Assembly (NCBI GenBank): GCA_004794785.1
Contig: SJOL01010112.1
Span: 138,457 to 202,456, forward strand
DNA length: 64,000 bases
Reading direction: 5' to 3'
Source: Opisthorchis felineus
Lineage: Eukaryota > Platyhelminthes > Trematoda > Opisthorchiida > Opisthorchiidae
Both the position numbers and the translations under genes were made by a program. Shown here in pieces: positions 48,514 to 59,706 of this stretch. How positions within the stretch are numbered: the stretch's first letter is position 1; each line of letters begins with the position of its first letter. The notes under the pieces are model-generated. The model made no database searches. It was not told where the DNA came from and worked only from the letters and a program-made list of their open reading frames with translations.

Positions 48514-51500
48514 AATGTTATTCTTACCCCTAGTATAGACTGGATTCACCTACAGATCGAAGTCTTCATTAAAATTCCAAAATGTTCTCACACTACCCAC
48601 ATTTTAGTCGCTTTTTACTACATTGCTTAGTTGCAGCCTGTTGCTTTGCGTGCTAACTACTTCAAACCATGTATCAGTTCTACGGATCACCAGACACGGA
48701 ACCGTCACTGACTTGTCGATTGATACTGACAGGTTTCGCCAAATTACCTTTAGTCAGTAGATTGTAGTTCTAACTCTGAAATTGAAATTTCATTCAGTAG
48801 ACTGGATTTCTTAAGAAAATTGACTTTTGGAGTTTAATGCCCAGAAAACGATCCCATCTTATAAACGATGTGCGTACGTGGAGTGTCTTGAAGTTCTCTT
48901 GAAGCCGAATTTAAACTTAAGTCTCCCGATTGGTTAACAGTATTGGTGTTTTCTAGACGTTGTTTGTTTTCGTGACCCTGGGAAAAATATTGTGATGTCC
49001 CCTTCCTCTGCTACACTTATGTGGTACCAACTCTTCTCTAACAGTGATTTGTGGTACTACGTGCACCCACCAATATTGGTTACCGCTTTTTGATTCAATT
49101 TCAATCAACGTGCCATCGATTTATTGATTATTCTGCTGCTACCCAGATCATAACCCTCAAACATGATCAGAACAATTATGGTTTGAGCAGTCAAAAGCTT
49201 TGTTTGTGACCTTGGCCACATTTCGCTCAATAAAAACCAAGAGATGGAGATTCTAAGCTCGAAAAATAGCGGTCAGTTTGGTGGTGAATACAACTCATTA
49301 TTTACCCGATCTGCGAAACGGTGCTTCCTAAAAGAACTGTCTGTCATTCGCCGAAAAATGACATTTGTGTCTTAACGCAGCAGAACAGGGCAGACAGATA
49401 GTCGGTCACTGTCGGATGTGGCGGACAACCAAAAAAGTATATCACAAGGAATCGTGGAAGAAATCGGGCAGCGGAACCCAAGAGTAATGTGACTGCTCGA
49501 AGATCGAACCCCATTAACATTCAAACGTACACAATTGATCCAGCAGGCCTCATGCTGAATATAGTGTTGTTTGTGGGAATTCGATGATAAATTTAATTAT
49601 GGGGAGGAAAACACGACATGGATAAACCATATGAATTTGTGCTTTTTCTAATAACCGTTAGGTTTGGTTTGAGGACTGGCCAGCTGAGACTGAATCCCTC
49701 CAGTGGGTGCCACATGATGCATAAATGTAATACTTCCTAAAAAGAGTTATAACGGAAGTTCATCTGATCAATTGTAGGGCTTTATATCTGGCCAGTTCGC
49801 ATAACACCATTTCAGCTGAAATTTAGCCAGAAATCGACATAGTGTGGTGCCGACCGGTTGAACCTCCTAGGAGGTGTCACGTGATTAGCGACTGACCAAT
49901 AGGAAGTTTAGCTTGTACTGATTCCATCATTGGAATGAAGCATCGTGTGCAATGAGGAGAGGAATTCACATAAAGATGGGAGTCAATCGGGAGGAAAACA
50001 TGGGCAGTCTTGCATTCGTCAAAAGTTCTCCCGGAACTCATTCATTCAATGGGCCCATTTGTGTGTACAATCCATTCAGAACCACGTTATATGCTGGCTA
50101 GAAAACGAACGCTTACTACCTGTTTAGATTCCCTTTTCTTTTATCTGTTAGCTCCAGTTAAACAATACAAGTAGTTTGGGTGTTTTCGGACTGTACTGCT
50201 AATCTAGAGGTGATCCGCACATCTAAGTTTCTGATGGGACTGTTACTTCGAATATTCACTGGTGGAAAATATACGCAGACTGAAGTGACAGTTCCTGGAA
50301 GCTACAATTATCTGGTACCGACGGCGTAGCAAATCCACTTGGATGTTTCCTGCGTTAATATGGATTTCGATAAGCAAATGTATACATGTATCTTAACGAA
50401 AAATGGAGAACCAGCGAATGGATAATTACACGGGGAATTTGCAAGACTCACCAAAATCTCCAAAATTCAGTAGACCCACGTTGAATTGCATGGTTGAAGA
50501 GATTTAAGCAATTCTTATCGTGTGTTCAACGGATGCGCTACATGAAACCGGATTTTGTCCATCCTCAGGAACCTTACGTGTCGTGATCAGTCAAGCAATG
50601 ATTTGGACAATAGCCTGTTGAGGATGGTCGCCTGAATGAGAAAACCACGGATGTAGTTCATTGTGTGCTCCAGTTGCGGCGCGCCAATGCCAAATGTTTA
50701 CGCACGCGATGTCCTGCCTGTGTATCTAGGGCGCGTCGCAAGCTGTCTTAGGGCGGTGAGTCAGTCCTTCCATCGTTCGACCGAACAACGACAAATCTGA
50801 GGAGCAGGAGACGCAGGCGTGTATCAACTTTTGGACAACGCTCATTCACCCTTCCTTTCGTGTCCTCGCCGGATTAGTCACGATTAGGAGTGTGTCGATA
50901 CACCTACACAATAAACGCTTGTGTTTACGGTGTGCTTCCCACAGCTGGAACAAACCCTATGTGAAGTCCCTGATCCGGGACACGCCGGTTCTGATCTTGG
51001 CGCACGCACAGAACCGTTCAATATTCGCAACTGTAAGGATCGACCATCAACGGAGTATTGTACCGGGTTTCCAGTAATCAGGGCGTCCATCCATGCGTGA
51101 TGGCAACACGTCTGAGGGGGGAAACACCAGCGCATGGACGACCGGAATCGGAAAAGAAAGGTGTTTTGACGGTCTGTGAGAATGGTGTCGTAGATATCGA
51201 CTGAACGTACTATTCAATCACCAATAGATCTGCGTGCACTTAAGGGGCCTTTGTTTTCTGAGTTTCAGCGAGGAAATTAGGAAACTGCTCAATAGCTGAG
51301 ACTCTTAAGCATTTACTCTCTAGTGCAAACATGATAACTTTGGTGCGCTGGACTGCTTGCATTTGATTCTTGGCACCAGATTTTAGCAATGCTGTCTGAT
51401 AGTCTGCATTGACGACGCCATTTAAGTTGCACTAATTGATTTATTTCCAGGCTACCGCCACCCCCATGGTAGTTACGGGAATCTCTGTAGGAGCTTTCAC

Positions 51501-52427
51501 ATCCGCAAGTCTTGACAATCTCATTGCGCAATGATTTTTCTGGTTAATCTATAACAACCGAGAAGCTCTCTGAACACGAAACTTTCTTTGAATAGGGTTG
51601 GCAAGAACGGCATAGCCAAAAGAGTATTGACTTTTGAACCGCGTCTTATTAGCTGAAATACAAACCTTTGCCAGCACCTTCAAAGTGCACTCGATGTCTC
51701 TTATTAAAAACCAGTACGATACATACCTGAGGAACATTCCCAGATTCTTCCGCGCCCTGTTTTGACCTGCCATCATCTGTACGAACAAGAACGTACGATC
51801 TGACGTCCACTCCGTGCCTTTTGAATGATTTTTACCACTACAAGTGTCCTACACACTTTTTATAGTAATATGTCCCGATAATTTTCATGCACCATCTTGA
51901 CAAAACTATGAATCAGTCTGTAGTGATCCAAAGGTTCATCGGTTGTAAGCCGAAGATGACTGGAAGTCAATTCCACGTGACTGGAGTGCATTCCAAGCCC
52001 CAGTATAAAACCTCAACACATCCTAACTAGATTTAGGAGCTTCGGCGGATTCCACATGATATATTTTAAGATTTGTCACCATCAACTTAGCTGACGCGTC
52101 TTTTAAAAATTCCGAGACCTCTAAGGATGAAACAACTATCGTGTCTACTGCCTTGGAAACCACGCAAAATCCAAAAATTACTTCTGGAAAATAAAGCGCT
52201 TCAACGCTTTTCTAGGTCACAGAAGCCAGTGCATCACGCGATAGAAATTTGAAGTGCCAGAACCCAGTCGACATGGTTTTTAGCACTATTATATCAGTGG
52301 CATCGAAACAACTACTTAAATGCAAGCTGTGCTGAATCCACCGGTTTGTCCTCCAGTTCACTAACTTACAACGGGCCTCACTGTACATATCATCCAAGCT
52401 AAAAAAACAGGAAAGTGTTGCGACAAA
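48514..52427. other. Unassigned sequence with a CpG-rich patch
   Basis: 50680-51130 is relatively CpG-rich, and its minus strand contains a short C-x2-C-G-K-H frame that could be a gag-like zinc-knuckle remnant or chance. Nothing else recognisable. Confidence 0.35.
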
Positions 52428-52694
52428 TACACTCATTTGCAAATCAATTTGGTTTTCATGAGAGACTCACCTGAATCTCTCGTTTATGATATTCTCCAAC
52501 TGAATGTGCTGCACAAAGGCCGCCTCTTGTTTCAGTTGGTACGATATTCGAGATATTGCAGTACATTTTCACAAAGGAAACTACTCACAAGGTTGCTGAA
52601 AGCGCTTCGACCGCGCCTACCTGATGGATACCAAGAAGGGCGAAATCGGTCTTGGGCTTTCGAAGAGTTTTCAGCAACCTTGTGAGTAATTTCC
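52428..52694. repeat. Family A foldback copy with hammerhead
   Basis: A minus-oriented body (52428-52610) is followed directly by a plus-oriented hammerhead-plus-end segment (52611-52694). 52576-52610 and 52660-52694 form a 35-bp imperfect inverted repeat around the hammerhead, so the locus can fold into a long stem with the ribozyme in its loop. Confidence 0.85.
52615..52657 (+). ncRNA. Type I hammerhead (family A), core altered
   Basis: GCCTAC with TTGGGC (stem I), CTGATGG in place of CTGATGA, stem II around CAAGAA, GAAAT, GTC. The A9 position is changed. Confidence 0.7.
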
Positions 52695-53312
52695 TCTAGG
52701 AAAGTGTTTCATTATCTGCAGACATTTTTCCAGCTCCATTCTAGCTGTTCTCCGCTGACTTAAAAATAAAATAGGGACTGATGTTGTTCCTTCCACAGGC
52801 ACTGCTCGATGAGACTGACCCTAAAAACGGTCTTTTCCGAGAGGGTTCAGCACTGATTAGACCAAACAAAGTTGTAAAGAAGCTCATACTGCAGATGAGA
52901 GACTGAACTGTGAGGCAACTCGAAGCAATGCGGTCAATAGCATCCGCATTGACAGTTCTTACGCAAATCTAGAAAACCACTGGTCCACCTCGAGGGAAAG
53001 CAATCATTAACAGCTGACCAAGAAACAATTAGCACTGCATCTGATAGAAGCCGACAGTTCCGTCAACGAGATTTTCTACGACAAATCTGAATGTGGAAAT
53101 CCCGAAACCACCACCAACTAAAACAAAATGTCCAGCAGGTTTCAGGCGTCTGTGGTGCTACCTGACTGGGAAGTCCTGACAGGCGGGCCGATCGATCGAC
53201 ACAACCAAGTTATGTTACTGGGTCGTCGTTCGAGGCGTCGGGCGTTCCGCTCACACCACTCAAGCGTAAATATGTTCACCTTTTCAGACGTAAAACTTCA
53301 TATACGTCCAGT
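52695..53312. other. Unassigned sequence
   Basis: No gene or repeat recognised. Confidence 0.4.
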
Positions 53313-53447
53313 GTGCGCTGGTGGATTAGTGGTAACACGCTTATGTCAGATGTCCGGAGTTCAAACCCCGGCACGGTGGAGGATATGCACTATTGATTAG
53401 CTCTAATAACTGCGAAACTCGAGTCCAGTGCTTCCCTACTTTCGTGC
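53313..53447 (+). repeat. tRNA-Ala-type SINE with hammerhead, family E
   Basis: The tRNA-like head has an A box (TGGATTAGTGGTAACACG) and a clear B box (GGAGTTCAAACCCCGG at about 53356), suggesting RNA polymerase III transcription. A hammerhead block at 53387-53431 follows. The layout matches the Sm-alpha type of ribozyme SINE. Confidence 0.8.
53387..53431 (+). ncRNA. Hammerhead ribozyme relic (family E)
   Basis: GCACTA with CAGTGC (five of six stem I pairs), TTGATTA in place of CTGATGA, GAAAC, the perfect loopless palindrome ACTCGAGT as stem III, GTC. The cleavage side is intact; C3 and G8 are substituted. Confidence 0.75.
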
Positions 53448-54435
53448 GGACTCACGGGAATAAGTGCACCAGGACAGGAGGACAACTGTTCAAACGGGAG
53501 CGATGTGAGTGTGCATTCTACAAGTCCCGCAGCCGCCAACAACTAAATCTGAATTTCCCCATTGGGAAATTTTCTGGGTCTATCGAAAGTGAGGTTGTGT
53601 GTTGCGGTAGAACAAAATAGATTAATAGCAGAACCACATATTCTGGTTATCAGACATTTTGAATTATGCATTCCAACTAACCGACTGGAAATCATTTGCT
53701 TATATAATGCTTAGAGAAATATTCATTATTGATTGATCAAGCTATATTGTCATGATTAAGAAGCGCTGTTATTATACTATTTTTATCGGCAAAGTTCTTG
53801 CCTACGGGTAATACACAAATGCAGTTTTTACTCAAAACTATTAATTTACATCGTAGCTACAGGTTTGAGGCAAAGAAGTTGGTGCTTTTCCATTGACAAT
53901 CTTACTTTCTTTTTTCGAGTTATTAATCGCAGTGCGCCTAGTTTTTTCACGCTTGATAGCACACCAATTCCTCATGAGAGAAAGTCCACACAAAAGAAAC
54001 ACTAGCGACTTGAAGAAATTCTTATGGCATGATATGTATTCCCTCGAGGAAACAATCTTTTAGCAGCCGAACAAGAAATGCAGAACATTACCATTTCGAA
54101 ATTCCCTAATATTGGCCTGAGTTTATGTGCTGACTGTCATGGCAGTGTCACCACCTTCGCTGTCACAATTCCTTGAGAGGGGAGCAGGATCTTCCAGACA
54201 CGACATCATCAAATGTGGTTGATCATTAGGCCGGGAAAGTTTCTTTAATATATTACCAGATGACAGTTAAGTACGTTTGGAGATGTTGTATGTGAAGTAG
54301 CAAATACGACGCGGCAATGTGACACTATAGCACACTGTGCTTCTAATTCCTAATGTCAGTTTTTATAGTGTTGGGAGGCACAAGCTTTGTAATGTTTGTC
54401 CAGTTTTCTCTCTCCAAAGGGGTCTCTTTCCAGAA
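53448..54435. other. Unassigned sequence
   Basis: No gene or repeat recognised; 53640-53900 is A/T-rich. Confidence 0.4.
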
Positions 54436-54770
54436 GAAGAATAATTCACAAGACAGCTGGAGCCTCCACCTGAAAAGCAGTCATTCTATGAGCCAGTCAG
54501 CACGTGTGACCACGTGATGTGGGTCCAATGATTGAAGGGTGAGCGGCGCTAATCTTGTCATAGTGAGAGGTAATCACACTGCTGGTCAGCCGCTGATGGC
54601 CGATCGGTTAAGTGTTGAAACAACTAACCGGGAGATCGCAGGTCCCAAACTTCCTGAAAATTCCTGAGATGCGCAATGCTGATCATTTCCAACAAGGATG
54701 AGCACCTGTGCAGTGCTTCTCGGCCTATCAACGTAGAGTGTTTTCACTTACAGGAGGAAATGTCAACTGA
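54436..54770 (+). repeat. Family B ribozyme SINE, near full length
   Basis: Upstream module ('gaagaataattcacaagac', 'cacgtgtgaccacgtgatgt', 'gaagggtgagcggcgct'), tRNA-like head ('gatggccgatcggttaagtg'), hammerhead block (about 54669-54719), then tail. The hammerhead reads CTGATCA and GAGCAC, so it is dead. Confidence 0.85.
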
Positions 54771-55510
54771 AAACTCACACAAACATCAATAATCAAACTG
54801 ATGCAAATAACAACAGAACATGAGAGCCTTTATGAACACCTCTCAGGCTAACAAGCTAGTGTACGTCCATGCAATGAAAATGTACGCCTGACGTTCTTCA
54901 TAAAATTAACGCCGGTGAAGGTGGGAACCATCACCCTTTGGTGAAAACACCACTCGGGCATTGCTACCTTCTGTCACCAGTCCCAAGCAGAAACTACCCT
55001 GTCAAGGGGATATTTTGGTCTCACCTCGAAGTTTATCCTCGTGAGATAGAGTGCCGTATCAATCAGTTGTCGCTAATAGCCTGCGAGCTTTTGAGATAGT
55101 GACTGAAGCTCTTGTACATTGGTCAGGATTCACCTAAAATAGCCTTGACTGGATCACGTGCAATGGATGGGCGCATGGCTGTCTTTCTTGTAAACGACTA
55201 TAATTGCCACAACACGGGAAAGGGTATTTGTGTCATCCACAGCTCAGGTTGAGAGTTCAATTACGAACAACTCATTTTGGAGTGACTGGGTTCAGTTCAG
55301 TCGAAAGTTAATAAACCAGTATTCCAAACGTTCTAGGAAGTGAAACTTGACAGGCAGTATAAATATATGAGCTCGGAAAATTCAGACTGTCTGGAACGAT
55401 GTGTTATTGTTACACCGATGTGCTTAGTTTCTGCAGGTTGTGTTTCGTTGTTTTGGCCTGGATCACACATTCGGCAAAAATTAACTGGCAGTTGATCAGG
55501 CGGCTGTTGG
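54771..55510. other. Unassigned sequence left of a Penelope-like element
   Basis: No gene or repeat recognised. Confidence 0.4.
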
Positions 55511-55538
55511 TCCGTTCACCGAACTTAGCAGTTGACTT

Positions 55539-55580
55539 ACAGACGTTTCGCGACCATTCAAGGAGACATCATCAGTGCGA
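55539..55580 (-). ncRNA. Hammerhead-like motif in the Penelope left arm
   Basis: On the minus strand: GCA, CTGATGA (55575-55569), a weak stem II, GAAAC (55549-55545), then GTC and T (55544-55541). GAAACGTC with no stem III loop is the form described for minimal hammerheads of Penelope-like elements. Stem I has only about three pairs and stem II about two, so it is likely decayed. It lies just outside the matched inverted arm, where such elements carry their ribozyme. Confidence 0.6.
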
Positions 55581-55925
55581 TGTTGGGCGGGGTTAGTTCA
55601 TCTCCTTGTGCTTGCGTTCATATAACTTGCAAAGAGCAGCGCTAAGCTCTAACCTGGTTTTTTATTGATATTCATATTCTTCTGAGTTAGGCTGGTCTGA
55701 TCGTAACCTCTGTTGCTTTGAGGTCTGTATTTCTTGCGTTCGATTGCTCCACCACGTGCTGAAATTGTCGTCTGTTATCCCCTAGTCTAGTTGGTCTGTT
55801 CGTGATTTGTATTGCGTCGCGGTCTGCCTTCCTGTTGTTCGATTGGTTGATGGAGTACCTTCCACTTTTAGTGGTTTGCTGTCTTTATCCTGATTGCTCC
55901 ATCCTCAACTTGTGGTTTACCTTCA
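55581..55925. repeat. Left inverted arm (pLTR) of Penelope-like element
   Basis: The reverse complement of this stretch aligns along its length with 57490-57835; shared blocks include 'gcggggttagttc', 'taagctctaacctg', 'attcgattgctcca', 'gtgctgaaattgtcgtc', 'ttcgtgatttgtatt' and 'gattggttgatgg'. Penelope-like elements are known to be flanked by repeats in direct or inverted order. Similarity fades toward 55925. Confidence 0.8.
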
Positions 55926-56339
55926 CAAGCCCAGGTGGTTGTGGGGCTCCCATTATTTTGGCTCATTTAGTTGTCGGATTTGGTGATCCTTGATGGGTGC
56001 TGCATGTGCTGGTCCAATTAGTTTATCCTTTCAACCAAGACGGCTTTTTCTCGTAGCCTCCTTGGTTTCTTCCTTGACATCTTGTTCGACTCAGGGTTAG
56101 ATGGTGCTGTATCTCCCTTGTCCTCATAGCTTAATGAACAGGGTGGACCTTAATGCTTTCATTTAAAGCTCCAGCAGTGAAGCCCCATGCCTCCATGAAT
56201 TCGCATTCTTTCTTTGTTCTTGCTTGAACTAGTGCGTTGACGTGGAAAGTAAGCATTCGAGACTGGCCAGGAGCAACAAGAATGGTACCGTCAACAACGA
56301 CAACAAGAATAATGAAGCATGGATCAAGAGTCGCTCCAA

Positions 56340-57720
56340 ACAACAACAAAAACCGTTCAGGAACAGAATGTGCTTATGAAAGTGCTAAACTCTAATTTCA
56401 AAAAAGTCACAAATTTGAAGTTCTTGGACGGTCTGGAAGCAGAAATAAAATGAAACGTACTGGATGAGAAGGCTCAACAACAACTCCGTCAAACTACTGT
56501 ACCGGCTATCACACGAAACAGAACTCTTAACCTTCTCTCAAACAAGGAAAACGAAGCATTGAAAAATTCGATGGAAAAAACCATCGTTATCCTACCTGCG
56601 AATAAAGGACGCATGACCGTCATCATGGACAAATCGGACTGTGTAGACAATGCAAAAGCTCTACTTAGGGACACTACCACGTATCGCCGTCTGCAAGATG
56701 AGCAAACGAAATAAGCAGCAGCGACTGAGAACCCCGGAAAGATCACAATTGAGGAATATTAGCGGGTTAAAGCCAAAGATTCCAATACTCCACGCTTCTA
56801 CGGCCTTCCGAAAGTACACGGGGATACCACACCACCACGGCCAATTGTGTCACATACGAGGCACACCAACTTGCGACCTTTCAAATGAACTAAGAGGAAA
56901 GGTCATATATATCATCAATGGACGGCAACGCTCAATAAAAAACACATAAGAATTCTTGGATTAGCTCATAATGTGGCAATAGGTGAGGACGAAACAATGG
57001 TTTCAGTCGATGTGAGCTCACTGTGTACATTTGTGGACCTCCTTTCCACAAAGACAGCGGTCGCGGACCTCCCAACGGTTCTCTAGGAAAAGGAGACATC
57101 TGTGAAAGGCTTAGCCTCTGCATAACTACGTTCTTCGAATTCAACGGCGAATACTACAAACAAATTAGAGGAGCTCCAATGGGCTCTCTTTAATATCAGG
57201 GTTCATCGCCGAGATCACAATTCAAAAACTGAAAAAACTGAATATCGCGTTACCAGATCTCAGTCCCAAACTATGGATAAATTGTGTGAATGCTACTTTC
57301 TTTGTCATCACACAGATTGACCTAAAACGAGCAATCCGATTGGTGATCAGCTCTCTGATGAAATCAAGCTCGCAATGGAAGAAGGAAGCATCAAACTGGC
57401 GGTTTTAGTTGCAATGGTCTCAACGCAAACTGAAGTCTACAGAAAGGCTACGCATAAGAGTCAAATTCGGGACCACCACAGCAACGATCCAAACTGTCAC
57501 AACCAGAGCTGCATTCGGATACTATCAGGATGAAGACAGCAGACTACTGAAAATGGAAGGTACCCCATCAACCAATCAAACAACAGAAATGCTGACCGCG
57601 ACGTAATACAAATCACGAACTGGCCAACTAGAAAAGGATATGACGGACGACAATTTCAGCACCTGATGGAGCAATCGAATGCACCAAATACAGACAACAA
57701 AGCAACAGAAATCACCATCC
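56340..57720 (+). pseudogene. Penelope-like element reverse transcriptase relic
   Basis: Blocks in order: NLKFLDGLEAEIK, ALKNSMEKTIVILPANKGR (about 56560-56610), RFYGLPKVH (56793), RPIVS, then ETMVSVDVSSLCTF (about 56990; motif A, the first catalytic Asp retained). After a frameshift come FFEFNGEYYKQIRGAPMGS (about 57131-57190), then ISGFIAEITIQKL, PKLWINCVNATF (57262-57300) and TEVYRKATHK (about 57430). The expected Tyr-x-Asp-Asp of motif C reads Cys-Val-Asn-Ala, so both Asp are lost. In-frame stops (for example 56712) and at least three frame changes mark it dead. No GIY-YIG domain is readable. The 3' end of the frame lies inside the right arm. Confidence 0.9.
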
Positions 57721-57835
57721 GATCAATCAGACATAAGTAAAATTATTATCAATTACCAATCAGGTTAGAGCTTAGTACTGCTCATTGCAAACTATACAAG
57801 CACAAGCAAAGGGAGAGGAACTAACCCCGCCTAAC
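57490..57835. repeat. Right inverted arm (pLTR) of Penelope-like element
   Basis: Inverted partner of 55581-55925, overlapping the end of the reverse transcriptase frame. Beyond 57835 the partner's hammerhead would follow. Instead 'gcactaagtcattag' runs directly into 'tctgtgagtttagtgg', as if about 25 nt of ribozyme core were deleted. Confidence 0.75.
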
Positions 57836-57879
57836 AGGGCACTAAGTCATTAGTCTGTGAGTTTAGTGGTGATCACGTT

Positions 57880-59202
57880 GGAATATGGTCACAATGCAAT
57901 CGTCGTTCCAGCCAGAACAATGCAGTTGCAGGATCGCCGTCTATGCATCCTGCAACAGTTACATGTTCGCACCATCACTATGAGACTTTTTTAGCAAGAA
58001 TTCTGGTAATAATAACAGAAGTCCATAAATGGTTTGGATTTCTAACCACTTTAGACTCATCAAATACCTACCCAACTTTGATATTTGTCCACGGAACTCA
58101 CCATGGTTGCATGCTGAGGCATACGCCATGAGTTGCTGACAGAAAGATGACGAACCCGCTGATGTCACGTACAGATCAGCTGATCAGTGGGTATCATATT
58201 TAAGGAAAAGTGCGCAACCTCAACTTGGAAAATTCAGCTGGATGATTTTCCATAGACTATCTACAACCCTAGTTAAGCTATAACCCCCATTGTTAAGGCC
58301 CACTGTAACCGACGTCGGTCCCAATGCGCCTGAACCACCTCGGTTCGTCAGACAGAGTGTCTGTGATAGTTTGCGATCATTAACAATAGCACTTCAAATT
58401 GGTGAACAAATCGCAGCATTCTTAATCCGTAAAACTAACGGGGCGGTAAGAACAAGGTTAGCTAAGCAAAGCCCCACGAAATTCTACATTTTGAGACATC
58501 TGACTGAAGTACTACTCGTAACTGATATGAGTAATCAGTACATGTAGATGGCTGTAGTATTACTGAATTTTTCCAACATCTTAATTCTTACATCGATGCA
58601 GTGAAAGGGAGATCAGCAGACTCAGATTTTTTTAAATGGTCAAAATGTACTGAAAATCATCAAAAAGAAAGCAAAAGTGACTGTTACTCAGACATTGTGT
58701 AGATCTATTGTTGACAAGTAACATCGTGGTGCGCATTATTTGCCATGTTCATCGTAAACAATGTGATTTAGAACAGCCGTCAACTAATTGATGGTTTTCC
58801 ATTGAGTGAAAAGCGAACATAGACACACGTTATCCGTTCCACACCCTGGATCAGCCGAATTGATCAGAAGGTTTGCACACTCGATGAATTAGCTATAGAT
58901 AACGTTTGGCTCAGTTCATTTATTTAATCACCTTCCGTGTATAATGGGCCAAATATTGTTTCACACTTCTGACCTTATTCGACGCAGAATGTTCACATCT
59001 GAAACGAGTCTAGTCGAGATTAGATAAGTACCTAGTAAATATGGGGTTTTGTGATGGAAAGCGCTAAACTTTGGTGGCAACTACAACGTAGTATGCCTAA
59101 CAGTTAATTTGCACTCCATCATAAAATTAAGGCGGATAACCATTTGCAAATTAATACGGTGCTAACGGAAGATTCACGTGAGCATAAACCAAGTCTAAAT
59201 GT
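57880..59202. other. Unassigned sequence
   Basis: No gene or repeat recognised. Confidence 0.4.
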
Positions 59203-59370
59203 AACACGCTACTCATAAGGTTGTTGAGAACTCTTCAACAGCCAATGACAGGTTTCGCCCTTCTTTGGGGTCATCGGATTGGCGCGATTCCCGAGTTCTT
59301 CTAAACACATTCTGTTGTAGTGAACCATCCCAAACGCAAGAATCAGTTGGATTCAGCTGAGTCTCCTGTT
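59203..59370. repeat. Family A foldback copy with hammerhead
   Basis: A minus-oriented end and hammerhead (59203-59300) are followed by a plus-oriented body fragment ('gttggattcagctgagtct', to about 59370). Family B sequence begins immediately after. Confidence 0.75.
59241..59283 (-). ncRNA. Type I hammerhead (family A) with covarying stem I
   Basis: On the minus strand stem I is GCCAAT with ATTGGC, a perfect 6-bp helix in which positions 1.1 to 1.3 differ from other copies on both strands. The core reads CCGATGA (U4 to C), stem II encloses an AAAGAA-type loop, then GAAAC and GTC. Only the U4 change breaks the core. Confidence 0.8.
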
Positions 59371-59706
59371 TCGAACCCTTGACTTCCCGGCTAGTAGTTG
59401 AAGTTTAAACTTTTCGGTGACGAGCGGTTCATCAACACTGTGACTGACTCGCATTCGAACGGAGTACAGCACTACTCGTCCTTCAATAACGGAGCCTACA
59501 TCACGTGATCACATGTATTGACTGTCTGCTTGAAAGACAACTTCTCAGTTGGAAGGTTCACTCTTTGTGCGAATTATTCCGCCTTCTTGGCTACGTATCG
59601 TTTTTTGATCGCATGAGGAAATTTCTTCTTGTAAGTGTACAGCCGAGATCCACCGTTTCATTCTTATTTGGAATCAGCAGCAGTACGTATCCCACGAAGT
59701 TCTAGG
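59371..59706 (-). repeat. Two partial family B copies
   Basis: 59371-59575 holds the tRNA-head end and upstream module in minus orientation. 59622-59706 holds a separate tail plus hammerhead remnant (about 59647-59692; GAAAC kept, CTGATGA changed) in the same orientation. Confidence 0.65.

Noticed and set aside
48725..48770. GGCGAAACCTGTC on the minus strand, like the family A hammerhead 3' half
   Set aside because: The upstream CTGACTA is three changes from the core and no stem I can be formed.
50884..51135. Zinc-knuckle-like C-x2-C-G-K-H in a minus-strand open frame
   Set aside because: The remaining zinc ligands are not in register and no retroelement blocks flank it.
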